A stretch of 52,247 nucleotides of DNA from Komagataeibacter sp. FXV3. GTDB lineage: Bacteria; Pseudomonadota; Alphaproteobacteria; Acetobacterales; Acetobacteraceae. Under the pieces are notes generated by a model. That model was not told the DNA's origin and searched no databases. It saw nothing but the letters and a program-made list of their open reading frames with translations. A program made the position numbers and the translations under genes. The stretch covers positions 1 to 52,247 of the forward strand of contig NZ_VWPI01000039.1 in assembly GCF_015155755.1 (NCBI RefSeq), written 5' to 3'. This document shows, piece by piece, positions 23,658 through 31,585 of the stretch. Every line of letters begins with the position of its first letter. The stretch's first letter is position 1.

Positions 23658-24002
23658 TCAGACCGGCAGGTCCACCCCGCCATCAGCCGTGCGCGCCACC
23701 GGGGCGGTGGCCACCACCGCGCCCACGGGCAGGGGCGCATACAGGTGCGGGAAAAGCTGCCCCCCGCGTGAGGGTTCCCAGCGCACCACCGCCGGGTCCA
23801 GCAGGGACAGGTCCACCGCCACCAGCACAAGCCCGGACTGACCGCTGAAATGCCTGTCCAGCGTGCCCGCCACCTGTGCTGCGGCCGACAGGTGGATGAA
23901 CCCGTCCGCGATATCGGCCGGCGAACCTGAAAAACTGCCCGCGCGGGTCAGGGCGTCATGTTCACCGGATGTCAGGATTTTATATACAATGCGATCGGTC
24001 AT
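23658..24002 (-). CDS. DUF952 family protein
   Basis: The 114-aa protein matches DUF952: IVYKILTSGEHDAL at the N-terminus, ADGFIHLSAAAQVAGTLDRH with the conserved His, then LVLVAVDLSLL and GQLFPHLYAPLPV. Members are small cytosolic proteins with an ADP-ribosyltransferase-like fold and unknown role. It is convergent with the MgtC gene and read in the same direction as the MFS gene. Confidence 0.85.
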   Translation of the reverse strand: MTDRIVYKILTSGEHDALTRAGSFSGSPADIADGFIHLSAAAQVAGTLDRHFSGQSGLVLVAVDLSLLDPAVVRWEPSRGGQLFPHLYAPLPVGAVVATAPVARTADGGVDLPV

Positions 24003-24062
24003 GGGGTCTTTCCTGTCTGCACGGCGCGACCATAGGCCATGGGCGTGGCCCCGCCAACCGGG

Positions 24063-25214
24063 TCAGCGCGTGGCCTGCCGTGCGTAATGCCGCCCCGCGC
24101 GCAGCACCCACAGCGCCACCAGCGCGATGCCGACACTCCACCCCAGTATGGCGTATGACCCGGCGGTGGACAGCGCCACGCCGCCACACAGCGCGCCCGC
24201 GCCAATGCCGGTATTGAACCCGGTCACGCAGAAGGAGCATGCGGCCTCACGCTCATCCGGGGCCAGTTCGATGGCGTAGCTCTGCGGTGTCAGGTTCAGC
24301 AGGGCCGCGACCACGCCCCAGATCACCATGTCCACCCAGACCAGCCCCGGCAGCCACCCCGACGCCACCAGCAGCCCATGGCAGAATACCATGGCGATGA
24401 TGGACAGCCCCATGGTCCTGCCAGCCGACCACGGCAGCCGCCCGCCGGCCCAGTTGCCGCCAATGCCCGCCACGCCATAGACCAGCAGCAGTACCGGCAC
24501 CAGCTTTTCCGGGCTGCGCGGAATGTCGTGCAGCAGCGGGATGATGTAGGTATAGGCCGTGAAATGCGCCATGATGACCAGCATGGTCAGCACTGCGATA
24601 TAACGCAGCAATGGCTGGCGCAGCAGCACCATGATGTTAAGGTGCCTGCGTTGGGAGGGCAGCGGCGGCAGCAGCGCCAGCAGCCCCGCCATGACCACCA
24701 GGGCCGCCACCCCGCATATGATGAACGCCGCCCACCAGCCCAGCCACTGCCCGATGGCCGACGCCATGGGAATGCCACAGGCAAACCCCATCGCCACCCC
24801 GGTAAACGCCAGCGCCGTGGCGCGGGTGACCGGCAGTTCGGGCGCCAGCCTGACCGCGACCCCCGATATGATCGACCAGAAAATGCCATGCCCCAGCGCC
24901 AGCATCACGCGCAGCACCGCCATGACCGCGTAACTGCTGACGAACGCGCACGCAATGTCCACCACGCCCGCCAGCGCCAGCAGGCCCGCCACCAGCACGC
25001 GCCGGTCCATGCCCGATGTCAGCAGCGTCAGCGGAATCGCGGTCAGCGCCACCAGCCACGCATACCCCGTGACCAGCATGCCGACCGAGCCGTCGGACAC
25101 ATTCAGCCCATGGGCGATATCCGTCAGCAGCCCGATGGGCAGCACTTCGGTCACCAGCCAGATGAATGCCCCGATCGAGAGCATGCCGATACGCATCATG
25201 AGCACGGACACCAC
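24063..25214 (-). CDS. MFS transporter, sugar-efflux (SotB-like) type
   Basis: The protein of up to 383 aa has twelve TM helices in the MFS pattern: FIWLVTEVLPIGLLTDIAHG in helix 1, matching the E-(F/L)-x-P-x-GLL motif of SotB/YdeA and drug:H+ antiporter-1 exporters, then DRRVLVAGLLALAGV in the 2-3 loop. Probable substrates are sugars or drugs. The start is uncertain: GTG 25214 gives 383 aa, ATG 25199 gives 378 aa. No regulator is adjacent on the same strand. Confidence 0.78.
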   Translation of the reverse strand: MVSVLMMRIGMLSIGAFIWLVTEVLPIGLLTDIAHGLNVSDGSVGMLVTGYAWLVALTAIPLTLLTSGMDRRVLVAGLLALAGVVDIACAFVSSYAVMAVLRVMLALGHGIFWSIISGVAVRLAPELPVTRATALAFTGVAMGFACGIPMASAIGQWLGWWAAFIICGVAALVVMAGLLALLPPLPSQRRHLNIMVLLRQPLLRYIAVLTMLVIMAHFTAYTYIIPLLHDIPRSPEKLVPVLLLVYGVAGIGGNWAGGRLPWSAGRTMGLSIIAMVFCHGLLVASGWLPGLVWVDMVIWGVVAALLNLTPQSYAIELAPDEREAACSFCVTGFNTGIGAGALCGGVALSTAGSYAILGWSVGIALVALWVLRAGRHYARQATR

Positions 25215-25431
25215 AGTGGATTGACAACAGGCGCGACACCGTGCGCGCAGGCAGCGGCGTGTCCGGCCGCTTTAGCCCCATCGAAGCGTTACGAAAAGGG
25301 GATGATCATGAAATCGTACCGGAAAAGGACGAAAGGGGCTGGCTTTTGGCGTCACGACACGGCACCCTGTCGCCATGCAACCGCAGTAAGCCGCGTCGTA
25401 CGCGGATATTCAGAACAGAGGTCCAAGCGTC

Positions 25432-25866
25432 GTGATGCGCCCCCAGAATGACAATTCCAGTCCGGCCGTTCTGCATTTCCCGCGCCGCAACATTCTTTCC
25501 CCGCGTGAGGCCTCGCATTACCTTGGTATCCGCCCGTCCCACCTGTGCATCATGAAATGGCTGCGCTGCGGGCCGAAACCCATCTCCATCAACCGCCAGA
25601 CACTCTATACCGAAGCGGAACTGCGCGCTTTCCGCCTCGGGCTGCTCCAGGCGGTGGGGGTGGGGGAACAGGACGGCCCCTACCGCGAAATGCACGGCCA
25701 CGCCCCGTCACTGACGGCGGGCGAGGAAGGCGGGACGGGGGAAAAACCCGCGACCGACCCGCTGCTGGTGCTGCTGTCAGCCAACCTGATCCGGCGGCGG
25801 GCGCTGGGGGTTTCCCTGTGGGGCATGCTGCTGCTGGGCATTGGCATCGACCTGATCCTGTTCTGA
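25432..25866 (+). CDS. Membrane-anchored helix-turn-helix protein
   Basis: The product of up to 144 aa has an N-terminal MerR/excisionase-like HTH (about residues 20-68; SPREASHYLGIRPSHLCIMK, then a wing with LYTEAELRAFRLG), a polar Gly/Glu linker, and one TM helix at the C-terminus (ALGVSLWGMLLLGIGIDLIL). That would tether a DNA-binding domain to the inner membrane from its C-terminal end. Start could be GTG 25432 or ATG 25435. A bidirectional terminator follows. Target genes are unknown. Confidence 0.6.
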   Translation: MMRPQNDNSSPAVLHFPRRNILSPREASHYLGIRPSHLCIMKWLRCGPKPISINRQTLYTEAELRAFRLGLLQAVGVGEQDGPYREMHGHAPSLTAGEEGGTGEKPATDPLLVLLSANLIRRRALGVSLWGMLLLGIGIDLILF

Positions 25867-25919
25867 CCCGCCCGGCCGCCTGACGCGGCGCAAAGGGCAG
25901 GGGACAGGGCACAAAAAAA

Positions 25920-25952
25920 GGGGCGTCCCGGCATGGGACGCCCCCCCTTTTT
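25920..25952. terminator. Bidirectional intrinsic terminator
   Basis: GGGGCGTCCC (25920-25929) pairs with GGGACGCCCC (25935-25944). A-tract upstream (25913-25919) and T-tract downstream (25948-25952) let it work for both convergent genes, the HTH gene and the His-rich secreted protein gene. Confidence 0.88.
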
Positions 25953-25971
25953 GCGCTACGATGGCTGCAGA

Positions 25972-26241
25972 TTACTGCTGCTGGCCTTCGTGGTCATGAT
26001 CGTGGTCGTGCTCGCCGTGCTCACCACCGTGCTCGCCGTGTTCGCGATCACCATGTTCGCCGTGCTCACGGTCACCGTTTTCGCCGTTCTGGCCGTTTTC
26101 TTCATGGTGCTTGCCATGATGCTTGCCGTGGTGTTCACCGTGGTGCTCGCCGTGGCGGCCCTGTTCGTTGTTGTCTTCAGCGTGGGCGACAACCGGCAGG
26201 GACAGACCAAGGACTGCAGCCAGGAGAAGGGACTTTTTCAT
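25972..26241 (-). CDS. Secreted histidine-rich protein
   Basis: The 89-aa precursor has a clean Sec signal (MKKSLLLAAVLGLSLPVVAHA, cleavage after AHA). The mature 68 residues are almost only His, Glu, Gly, Asp, Asn, with repeats of HGEHHGKHHGKHHEE and REHGEHG types and an HDHDHDH end. That composition suggests periplasmic binding of Ni, Cu or Zn, or simple buffering; no fold is expected. AGGAAA lies 9 bases before ATG 26241. The repeated triplets make the gene liable to slippage, so lengths may vary between strains. Confidence 0.75.
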   Translation of the reverse strand: MKKSLLLAAVLGLSLPVVAHAEDNNEQGRHGEHHGEHHGKHHGKHHEENGQNGENGDREHGEHGDREHGEHGGEHGEHDHDHDHEGQQQ

Positions 26242-26397
26242 GTATTTAATTTCCTACTTTACTAATCGGGTTTTAAAAACCTGCCATTGCCTTATAAAAT
26301 AACAACCAGCGACAAGAAAGCCTGTACCAGTAAATTATTTGTAACAGAATGCATCATACCCGCGGTTACTACGGGATATTATTGCGGATACGATACA

Positions 26398-26559
26398 TCA
26401 TGCCTCCTCATGCACGTAACCGTCATCGGGATGCACATGGGATGCATCCTGCGTGCGGACATAGCCGCGACGGTTTTTCCATGCATGGATCAGGGCTTCG
26501 CGCCATTCTTCATGTGGCTCTTTACGGGGTCTGGGGGTGGAGACGGCTTGCGTATTCAT
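26398..26559 (-). CDS. Small soluble hypothetical protein with strong RBS
   Basis: The 53-aa product begins MNTQAVSTPRPRKEPHEEWR and continues through EALIHAWKNRRGYVRTQDAS to an acidic end. A consensus AGGAGG (26570-26575 on the reverse strand) precedes ATG 26559-26557. It is soluble, Trp/His/Arg-rich, with no recognised domain. The ribosome binding site and balanced composition favour a real gene; the overlapping plus-strand frame is Met/Cys-rich and unlikely. Confidence 0.6.
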   Translation of the reverse strand: MNTQAVSTPRPRKEPHEEWREALIHAWKNRRGYVRTQDASHVHPDDGYVHEEA

Positions 26560-26575
26560 GATCCGGAAACCTCCT

Positions 26576-26907
26576 GATAAGGAGCCAGCACAGGCGCGGG
26601 CAGGAACAACCTAACAAAAACAATGGGCCATGAATGTGATGATTGTATGAATCTCCGATCACCGCTACGCGATCATCATGCTGGTTGAACGGGTGGCATA
26701 CGCGCAATGATTACTGATAAATTAATCCCCCCGATTAAAAAAATCCGTGCATACCTGAATTGCACACGGAAATAATTCCTGTTCCATAAACGATTACCAA
26801 TGAATTCCTGATAACAGGCACTGGTGGTATCTTTTTGTAACAATGCACGCCCTTTCATCTTCCGGGCAATTCTACAATGTTACCACTTTGTAACCCGGAG
26901 AAACATC
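26576..26907. promoter_or_regulatory. AT-rich intergenic region with an inverted repeat
   Basis: No gene is supported. Just before the repeat-protein gene, GTTAC (26879-26883) and GTAAC (26890-26894) form an inverted repeat around CACTTT, and another TTGTAAC lies near 26835. These could be operator or promoter parts for the downstream secreted protein. Confidence 0.3.
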
Positions 26908-27162
26908 ATGAAACGTACACTCATGTTCGTGCTGGCGCTTGGCGCATCGCTGCCGGTCGCCGCACAGGCCCAGTCCTTTTTTGGCAACCATGAAGAACAC
27001 CGCGAAGGCCGTGAAGGCGGCTTTGGCGGTGAGCATCGTGAAGGCCGCGAAGGTGGCTTTGGTAATGAACGCCGTGAAGGTGGTTTTGGCGGCGAACACC
27101 GTGAAGGCCGCGAAGGCGGTTTTGGCGGTGAACACCACGAAGACCACCACGGTCGTCGCTAA
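26908..27162 (+). CDS. Secreted Gly/Glu/Arg/His repeat protein
   Basis: The 84-aa precursor has a Sec signal (MKRTLMFVLALGASLPVAAQ, likely cleaved after AQA) and a mature part made of an imperfect 12-residue repeat, FGGEHREGREGG, occurring three to four times, ending EDHHGRR. It is intrinsically disordered and strongly charged. ATG 26908 follows CCGGAG. With the His-rich protein 670 bases away it forms a pair of small periplasmic low-complexity proteins. Confidence 0.7.
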   Translation: MKRTLMFVLALGASLPVAAQAQSFFGNHEEHREGREGGFGGEHREGREGGFGNERREGGFGGEHREGREGGFGGEHHEDHHGRR

Positions 27163-27260
27163 AACAGCCGTTTCCGTTTGACGGACTGTTCAGGGGAAGG
27201 GCCATGCCGGTCCTTCCCGTCCTGCCGCCCGGCATGTATCCGTGCCGGGCGGCAGGCATG
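27163..27260 (+). other. Three adjacent hairpins after the repeat-protein gene
   Basis: Hairpin A: TCCGT (27173-27177) with ACGGA (27181-27185), extended by AACAG/CTGTT across a bulge. Hairpin B: GGGAAGG with CCTTCCC (about 27194-27218). Hairpin C: CCTGCCGCCCGGCA (27221-27234) with TGCCGGGCGGCAGG (27243-27256), a perfect 14-bp stem with an 8-base loop. No T-tract follows. It may be a 3'-end stabiliser, a processing site or a structured RNA. Confidence 0.4.
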
Positions 27261-27506
27261 AAAGGCGTATCCGACCCGGCCGCCCCGCCATACGGGGATC
27301 CGGTGGGACCGGATGCGCCTTTCGCGCCCACGCAGATGCCGCCAGCACGGCGGACATCGGTAACAACAGGCATGATCGGGACCGCGCCACCGGCGGCCCG
27401 TCATTTAATCGTCGTGGTCCAACACCGGCGTAATCCCGCTGTCCATGGCGGCGACCATCTGCCATGATGGGGAAATTCCGGCCATCGTGGCCTGGTGGAG
27501 ATCATA
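27261..27506. other. Spacer upstream of sugE without a recognised element
   Basis: I see no gene and no guanidine riboswitch: the paired ACGR-loop hairpins of mini-ykkC were looked for and not found. Confidence 0.35.
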
Positions 27507-27824
27507 ATGGCGTGGATTGCCCTGATCGTGGCGGGCGTGTTCGAGATAATATGGGCAACCGCCATGAAACAGTCGGAGGGTTTTACCCGCCTGTGGCCTA
27601 CGGTTGTCACACTGGTGGCGGTGGCGGTCAGCTTCTGCCTGCTGCTGTGGTCCATGCGCACCCTGCCACTGGGCACGGCCTATGCCGTATGGACGGGCAT
27701 CGGGGCGGTCGGGGCCTTCCTTGCCGGTATCGCGATTTTTGGTGAGGCGGCAAGCCCGGCCCGCATCATCGCGGCCCTGCTGATCCTTGCCGGGCTGGTC
27801 ATCATGAAATCCGCCACGCCGTGA
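27507..27824 (+). CDS. sugE: SMR-family guanidinium exporter (SugE/Gdx)
   Basis: The 105-aa protein has four TM helices and works as an antiparallel dimer exchanging guanidinium for protons. Gdx signatures: the essential Glu13 in VFEIIWATAMKQSEGFTRLW, and LGTAYAVWTGIGAVGAFLAG in helix 3. These distinguish SugE/Gdx from EmrE-type drug pumps. ATG 27507 is chosen for GGTGGAG ending 6 bases before it; the longer frame adds MEII. The convergent secreted protein gene ends 2 bases after the stop. Confidence 0.88.
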   Translation: MAWIALIVAGVFEIIWATAMKQSEGFTRLWPTVVTLVAVAVSFCLLLWSMRTLPLGTAYAVWTGIGAVGAFLAGIAIFGEAASPARIIAALLILAGLVIMKSATP

Positions 27825-27826
27825 TG

Positions 27827-28138
27827 TCATTCATCCATGTTGCCCGTAGGTGGCGTGGAGGAAGATGAGGGCGCCGCGCCCCCGCCAGGCTGCGTTCCGG
27901 GTATGCTCGGGTTGCTCGGGTCCTTGCGCGGGCAGGGGCGGGAATGGCCATGTGCCGTATCCTGTGTCCGGCACTGGCTGTCCGGTGTCCGGGATGTGGA
28001 GGTAGAGGGCGCGCCATGTTCGGGCATGGTCTCGACCGGCATCCGCGGCGGCGTGTTGCCGCCCTGTGCGTGGGCTGCGGTATCAAGACACAGCGCAAAC
28101 GCCACAAGCGACGCGATACGAAGGGGGCGTACGATCAT
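27827..28138 (-). CDS. Secreted Pro/Ser/Thr-rich small protein
   Basis: The 103-aa precursor has an N-terminal signal (IVRPLRIASLVAFALCLDTA, cleaved around AHA) and a mature part rich in Pro, Ser, Thr and Gly with four-Ser and PGGG runs, hence disordered. Start ATG 28138 has AAAGGA about 9 bases upstream. No domain is recognised. Confidence 0.6.
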   Translation of the reverse strand: MIVRPLRIASLVAFALCLDTAAHAQGGNTPPRMPVETMPEHGAPSTSTSRTPDSQCRTQDTAHGHSRPCPRKDPSNPSIPGTQPGGGAAPSSSSTPPTGNMDE

Positions 28139-28323
28139 TGTCGTTTATCCTTTGACGGTAACGTCGCGACAGGCGGCGTTGTAATGTAACGCCCGTCATT
28201 ATTGCCGGTTTTATTTTATATCGACCCGCGACCGCATGAAAATCAGGTGGCCAGATCGATCGCAACCCATGCCCTGGGCCCACGTTCACCCGCCAGCACG
28301 ACAACCAGACGTGGAGGCATGCG

Positions 28324-29445
28324 ATGACACCCGATACACACACCCGGAAAATCCGTTACGCCGTCATCGGGGGCGGCCAGATTTCCCAGCAGGCCTTCAT
28401 GCCGGGCATGGCGCGGGCAAGGAATTCCGTGCTGGCGGCCCTGGTGACCGGCGACCCGGAAAAGGCGCGCAGGCTGGCGGCGCGCTACGACATCCCGGCC
28501 TGCCATTATGATGACCTGCCCACGCTGCTGCGTTCGGGGCAGATCGACGCGGTCTATCTGGCGACACCCAACGCGCTGCACCGGCAGTACGCGGTACCCG
28601 TGCTGGAGGCGGGGCTGCACCTGCTGCTGGAAAAGCCCATGGCGACCAGCGTTGCGGACTGCGAGGCCATGCTGGATGCGCAGAAGCGGGGCGGCGGGAA
28701 GCTCATGATCGCCTATCGCCTGCATTGCGAACCGGGGACGGTGGAACTGATCTCACGCTGCCGAAATGGGGATTTCGGGCACCTGATGGCCTTCAGTTCC
28801 ATGTTCGGGCAGAATTTTGCCGAAGCCAACCATCGCGGCCATTCCGGCTACTGGTCCGGCCCGGTGCCCGACATGGGCACCTATCCGCTGAATGCGGTAC
28901 GCAACCTGTTTGCGCGTGAACCGGTGGAAGTCCACGCCGTGGGCACGAAAACGCCGGGGCGGGGGTTCAATTTCGATGACACGGTATCCGTCACCCTGCG
29001 CTTTGCCGAAGGGCGGATCGCGCATTTCCTGGTCAGCTATGCCTGCGCGCCGGTCGAGAATTTCTCGCTGGTGGGGGACAGGGGCAGCGTGACCGCAGGC
29101 CCGTGTTACATGTTCGGCCCTGATGTCGGCATTACCTATACCACCAGCATAGACGGCCGGAAGCAGACATGCCGCCATGACCCGGTGGAGCAGTTTGGCG
29201 GGGAAATCGCCTATTTTTCCGACTGCATCCTGCATGACCGCGATCCCGAACCGGATGGGGAGGAAGGATTGCGCGACGTGCGCGTCCTTGCGGCGGTGGA
29301 ACGCGCGCTGCAGACCGGCCAGCCACAGAAGCTGGACCCCATGCCGCCCGCGCGCGTCGCACTGCCTGATCAGGTCATGACCCTGCCGCCGGTTCCTGAA
29401 CCGGGCGAGGAAGAGATGATCGGCATTATCCCGCAATCCGCCTGA
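28324..29445 (+). CDS. Gfo/Idh/MocA oxidoreductase, GFOR-like
   Basis: The 373-aa NAD(P)-dependent oxidoreductase has an N-terminal Rossmann domain (RYAVIGGGQISQQAF, about residues 11-25), the EKP motif (LLLEKPMA, about residue 105) whose Lys is catalytic in this family, and a C-terminal substrate domain with AYRLHCEPGT and DMGTYPLNAVRNLF. These last two are like glucose-fructose oxidoreductase and related sugar dehydrogenases. It lacks a Tat signal, so it is cytosolic, unlike Zymomonas GFOR. ATG 28324 follows GGAGG. The substrate is probably a pyranose or sugar derivative (inference). Confidence 0.82.
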   Translation: MTPDTHTRKIRYAVIGGGQISQQAFMPGMARARNSVLAALVTGDPEKARRLAARYDIPACHYDDLPTLLRSGQIDAVYLATPNALHRQYAVPVLEAGLHLLLEKPMATSVADCEAMLDAQKRGGGKLMIAYRLHCEPGTVELISRCRNGDFGHLMAFSSMFGQNFAEANHRGHSGYWSGPVPDMGTYPLNAVRNLFAREPVEVHAVGTKTPGRGFNFDDTVSVTLRFAEGRIAHFLVSYACAPVENFSLVGDRGSVTAGPCYMFGPDVGITYTTSIDGRKQTCRHDPVEQFGGEIAYFSDCILHDRDPEPDGEEGLRDVRVLAAVERALQTGQPQKLDPMPPARVALPDQVMTLPPVPEPGEEEMIGIIPQSA

Positions 29446-29500
29446 CGGCCGGTTCTGTGCACAAGGCGGCAGGTCATGACACCGCATTCATGGCCTGCCC

Positions 29501-29543
29501 AAAAAAAACCGCAGGCCATGGCATGACGCCGTGACCTGCGGTT
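29501..29543 (-). terminator. Terminator of the PRC-barrel gene
   Basis: On the reverse strand AACCGCAGG (29543-29535) pairs with CCTGCGGTT (29515-29507) and is followed by eight T (29508-29501). Confidence 0.85.
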
Positions 29544-29569
29544 GCATGTCCTGCCGGATCCGGCCCGGC

Positions 29570-29986
29570 TTACATTTTCGGCAGGTCGCCGTAATAGGTA
29601 TCGACCTGGCTGCCGTACTGGCTGTTGGTCCAGTCGGGGGACGTATCCTCGGCATAGGCGGGGGCAGCTTCAAGCTGCTCGCGCGTCAGGGCGACAATGT
29701 AGCCGCCGCGTTCCTTATCATAATGCAGAGCTTTCCACGGCAGGGGATGGTAGCTGTTGCCCATGCCCAGAAATCCGCCAAAACTCATGATGACATAGGC
29801 AACGTCGCCATTGACCTTGTCCACCATGAAATACCTGACCGTGCCAAGTTTTTCGCCCGACGGGGAGTACACGGACGTGCCCTCGACCTTGTCGGAAGAA
29901 ATCAGGTCATGCCGGCCGGCGATGTCGCCGGTCATTTTGCTGGTCATGGACCCGTCTGTCGTATTGTTTGTCATTGAAGCGGACAT
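29570..29986 (-). CDS. PRC-barrel domain protein
   Basis: The 138-aa protein has one PRC-barrel (about residues 28-105): LISSDKVEGTSVYSPSGEKL, VDKVNGDVAYVIMSFGGFLG, YHPLPWKALHYDKERGGYIV, LTREQLEAAPAY. The N-terminus is Thr/Met-rich and disordered. Cytosolic PRC-barrel proteins of this size are common stress or dormancy-related proteins of unknown mechanism in alphaproteobacteria. AAGGAG precedes ATG 29986. It shares direction with the KGG-repeat gene upstream. Confidence 0.85.
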   Translation of the reverse strand: MSASMTNNTTDGSMTSKMTGDIAGRHDLISSDKVEGTSVYSPSGEKLGTVRYFMVDKVNGDVAYVIMSFGGFLGMGNSYHPLPWKALHYDKERGGYIVALTREQLEAAPAYAEDTSPDWTNSQYGSQVDTYYGDLPKM

Positions 29987-30115
29987 GATGCTTCTCCTTG
30001 CGTGTCATGAAGGCCGCGCCGCCACCGGGGCGTGATCGCACCCCGCGTGGGGGACATTCATGGATAACGGGCAGGTTGGGCGGGCCCCGGTCAAAGGTCC
30101 CGCCCACCCGGTTGC

Positions 30116-30514
30116 TTACGACTTGCCGCCGTGGCTGTGCTGGCCACCCTTGCGCCCGGCTTCCGCCGCGCGTTCGGGATCATCGGCAAAGTTGCCCGAC
30201 CCGTGCTGCGTCGCCTTGTGCGTGCCGGTGGCATGGGTGCCGCCGGTACGGGTGCTGGCGGATGTCGATTTTTCCGCCGTCTGGCCGCCATGGCTGTGCT
30301 GGCCGCCCTTGCGGCCGGCTTCCGCCGCGCGTTCCGGGTTGTTCGCGAAATTGCCGGAACTGTGCTGCCCACCCTTGTGCCCGGCTTCGGACGCGCGGGC
30401 GGGATCATTGGCAAAGTTGCCGGGATTGTGCGCGGCCCCCCCACCACCACGGCTGTCGGCCGGTGCAAATGCGGGCTGGCTGGTACGTGTGTGCAGGGAG
30501 ATATGATAACTCAT
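30116..30514 (-). CDS. KGG-repeat stress protein (YciG/GsiB-like)
   Basis: The 132-aa hydrophilic protein has three copies of an approximately 21-residue unit with GNFANDPERAAEAG then KGGQHS, the stress-induced KGG motif. Such proteins are disordered, glycine-rich and made under stationary-phase, desiccation or heat stress. ATG 30514 is preferred to GTG 30523 for spacing to AAAGG. A separate linker rich in Ser/Thr/His divides repeats two and three. Confidence 0.82.
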   Translation of the reverse strand: MSYHISLHTRTSQPAFAPADSRGGGGAAHNPGNFANDPARASEAGHKGGQHSSGNFANNPERAAEAGRKGGQHSHGGQTAEKSTSASTRTGGTHATGTHKATQHGSGNFADDPERAAEAGRKGGQHSHGGKS

Positions 30515-30523
30515 GATCTTCAC

Positions 30524-30962
30524 CTTTCCATATCACAGCGGCTACAGAAGGTCCTTGTTTTTCCCCGGCCCCTGCCGGGCCATTGGGGAAGCAACCCCGA
30601 AAATACGCGCTGTGGGAGGTTCAACGGCATATCATCCCGGCGGTTCCGTATTCCATATATAAAATAAATAAGGCGCGGTTTCGCTTCGTTCAGACACAAA
30701 ACAGGTCAGTTTCATAATATAATTAAGACCATGCACTTTATAATTTCCTGTCACACATCACATACGAAGCCACGGACGGGCAGGCAAGCCGCCGTGTTCA
30801 CGCAGCCGCTTCGCTGCATGATGTAAAATACAGTAAATACATTTGTTATATCGCATCGTTACTTACATTGCACATGCGCAACATCATGGACGGCGCGCGA
30901 TGCCATCCGTGCTACACGCCCCGGACCAGACCGGCCCGGCCCCTGCACCCAAGGACCCTTTC
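30524..30962. other. Intergenic, AT-rich in the middle; no gene seen
   Basis: This divergent spacer between the KGG-repeat and alarmone hydrolase genes includes AT-rich runs at about 30650-30740 and 30820-30860 that could hold promoters both ways. A short GCAGC/GCTGC stem lies near 30801-30817. No RNA or protein gene is supported. Confidence 0.4.
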
Positions 30963-31487
30963 ATGACCAGCGACCTGATTGCCCGCGCGGATGCATTTGC
31001 CGAAGCTGCCCATGCCAGCATCGGGCAGACGCGCAAATACAGCGGTGATCCGTATATCATCCATCCCCGCCGTGTCGCGCGCATGGTGGCGCAGACTGGC
31101 GCGCGCGATGCAGTCATCGCCGCCTCCCTGCTGCATGACGTGGTGGAGGACACGCCCGTCACACTGGCGGACATACAGGCCACGTTTGGCGATGACGTGG
31201 CGGCGCTGGTTGAAATGGTGACGGATGTCAGCCGCCCAGGCGATAGCAACCGCAGGCGGCGCAAGGCCATGGACCGTGACCATCTGGCCATGGCATCGGC
31301 CGGGGGCCAGACGATCAAGCTGGCCGACCTGATCGACAATACGGCGTCCATCACGCAGCATGATCCGGGTTTTGCACGGGTCTATATGCGCGAAATGCAG
31401 GAACTGCTGGATGTGCTGACGCGCGGGGAGCGGAACCTGCACCGGCAGGCGGCAACACTGGCCACGCAGTATTTCCAGCGGGGATAG
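30963..31487 (+). CDS. Small alarmone hydrolase (Mesh1-like HD domain)
   Basis: The 174-aa protein is an HD-domain (p)ppGpp hydrolase without synthetase, TGS or ACT domains. Motifs: HASIGQTRKYSGDPYIIHPR (residues 18-37) with His34, LLHDVVEDTPVT with the His58-Asp59 pair, and KLADLIDN with Asp122 and Asn126, the Mn-binding and catalytic set of RelA/SpoT hydrolases and Mesh1. ATG 30963 follows AAGGA at 8 bases. It would remove ppGpp or related nucleotides. It lies near stress genes but is transcribed away from them. Confidence 0.8.
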   Translation: MTSDLIARADAFAEAAHASIGQTRKYSGDPYIIHPRRVARMVAQTGARDAVIAASLLHDVVEDTPVTLADIQATFGDDVAALVEMVTDVSRPGDSNRRRRKAMDRDHLAMASAGGQTIKLADLIDNTASITQHDPGFARVYMREMQELLDVLTRGERNLHRQAATLATQYFQRG

Positions 31488-31493
31488 AAGGAC

Positions 31494-31544
31494 AGAAGTT
31501 GTTGGTGAAGCTTTTTTTCACAAAGGCGACACCCCAGAACTTCT
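31494..31544 (+). repeat. Dispersed element, shortened copy
   Basis: Outer arms AGAAGTT (31494-31500) and AACTTCT (31538-31544) are a perfect inverted repeat. GGTGAAGCTTTTTTTCA and AAAGGCGACACC remain inside. It sits 7 bases after the hydrolase stop. Confidence 0.75.
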
Positions 31545-31585
31545 GTTTTCAGACAGCCTTCATAAATGCCATGCGGGCAGACCGG

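Noticed and set aside
26287-26577. 96-codon plus-strand frame in the AT-richer gap
   Set aside because: No ribosome binding site and odd Cys/Met content; the minus-strand 53-aa frame in the same place has AGGAGG and better composition.
27261-27506. Possible guanidine riboswitch ahead of sugE
   Set aside because: Looked for paired hairpins with ACGR loops and for ykkC-like conserved blocks; none seen.
29501-29543. Palindrome near the GFOR-like gene read as its own terminator
   Set aside because: The T-tract lies on the minus-strand side, so it serves the PRC-barrel gene.
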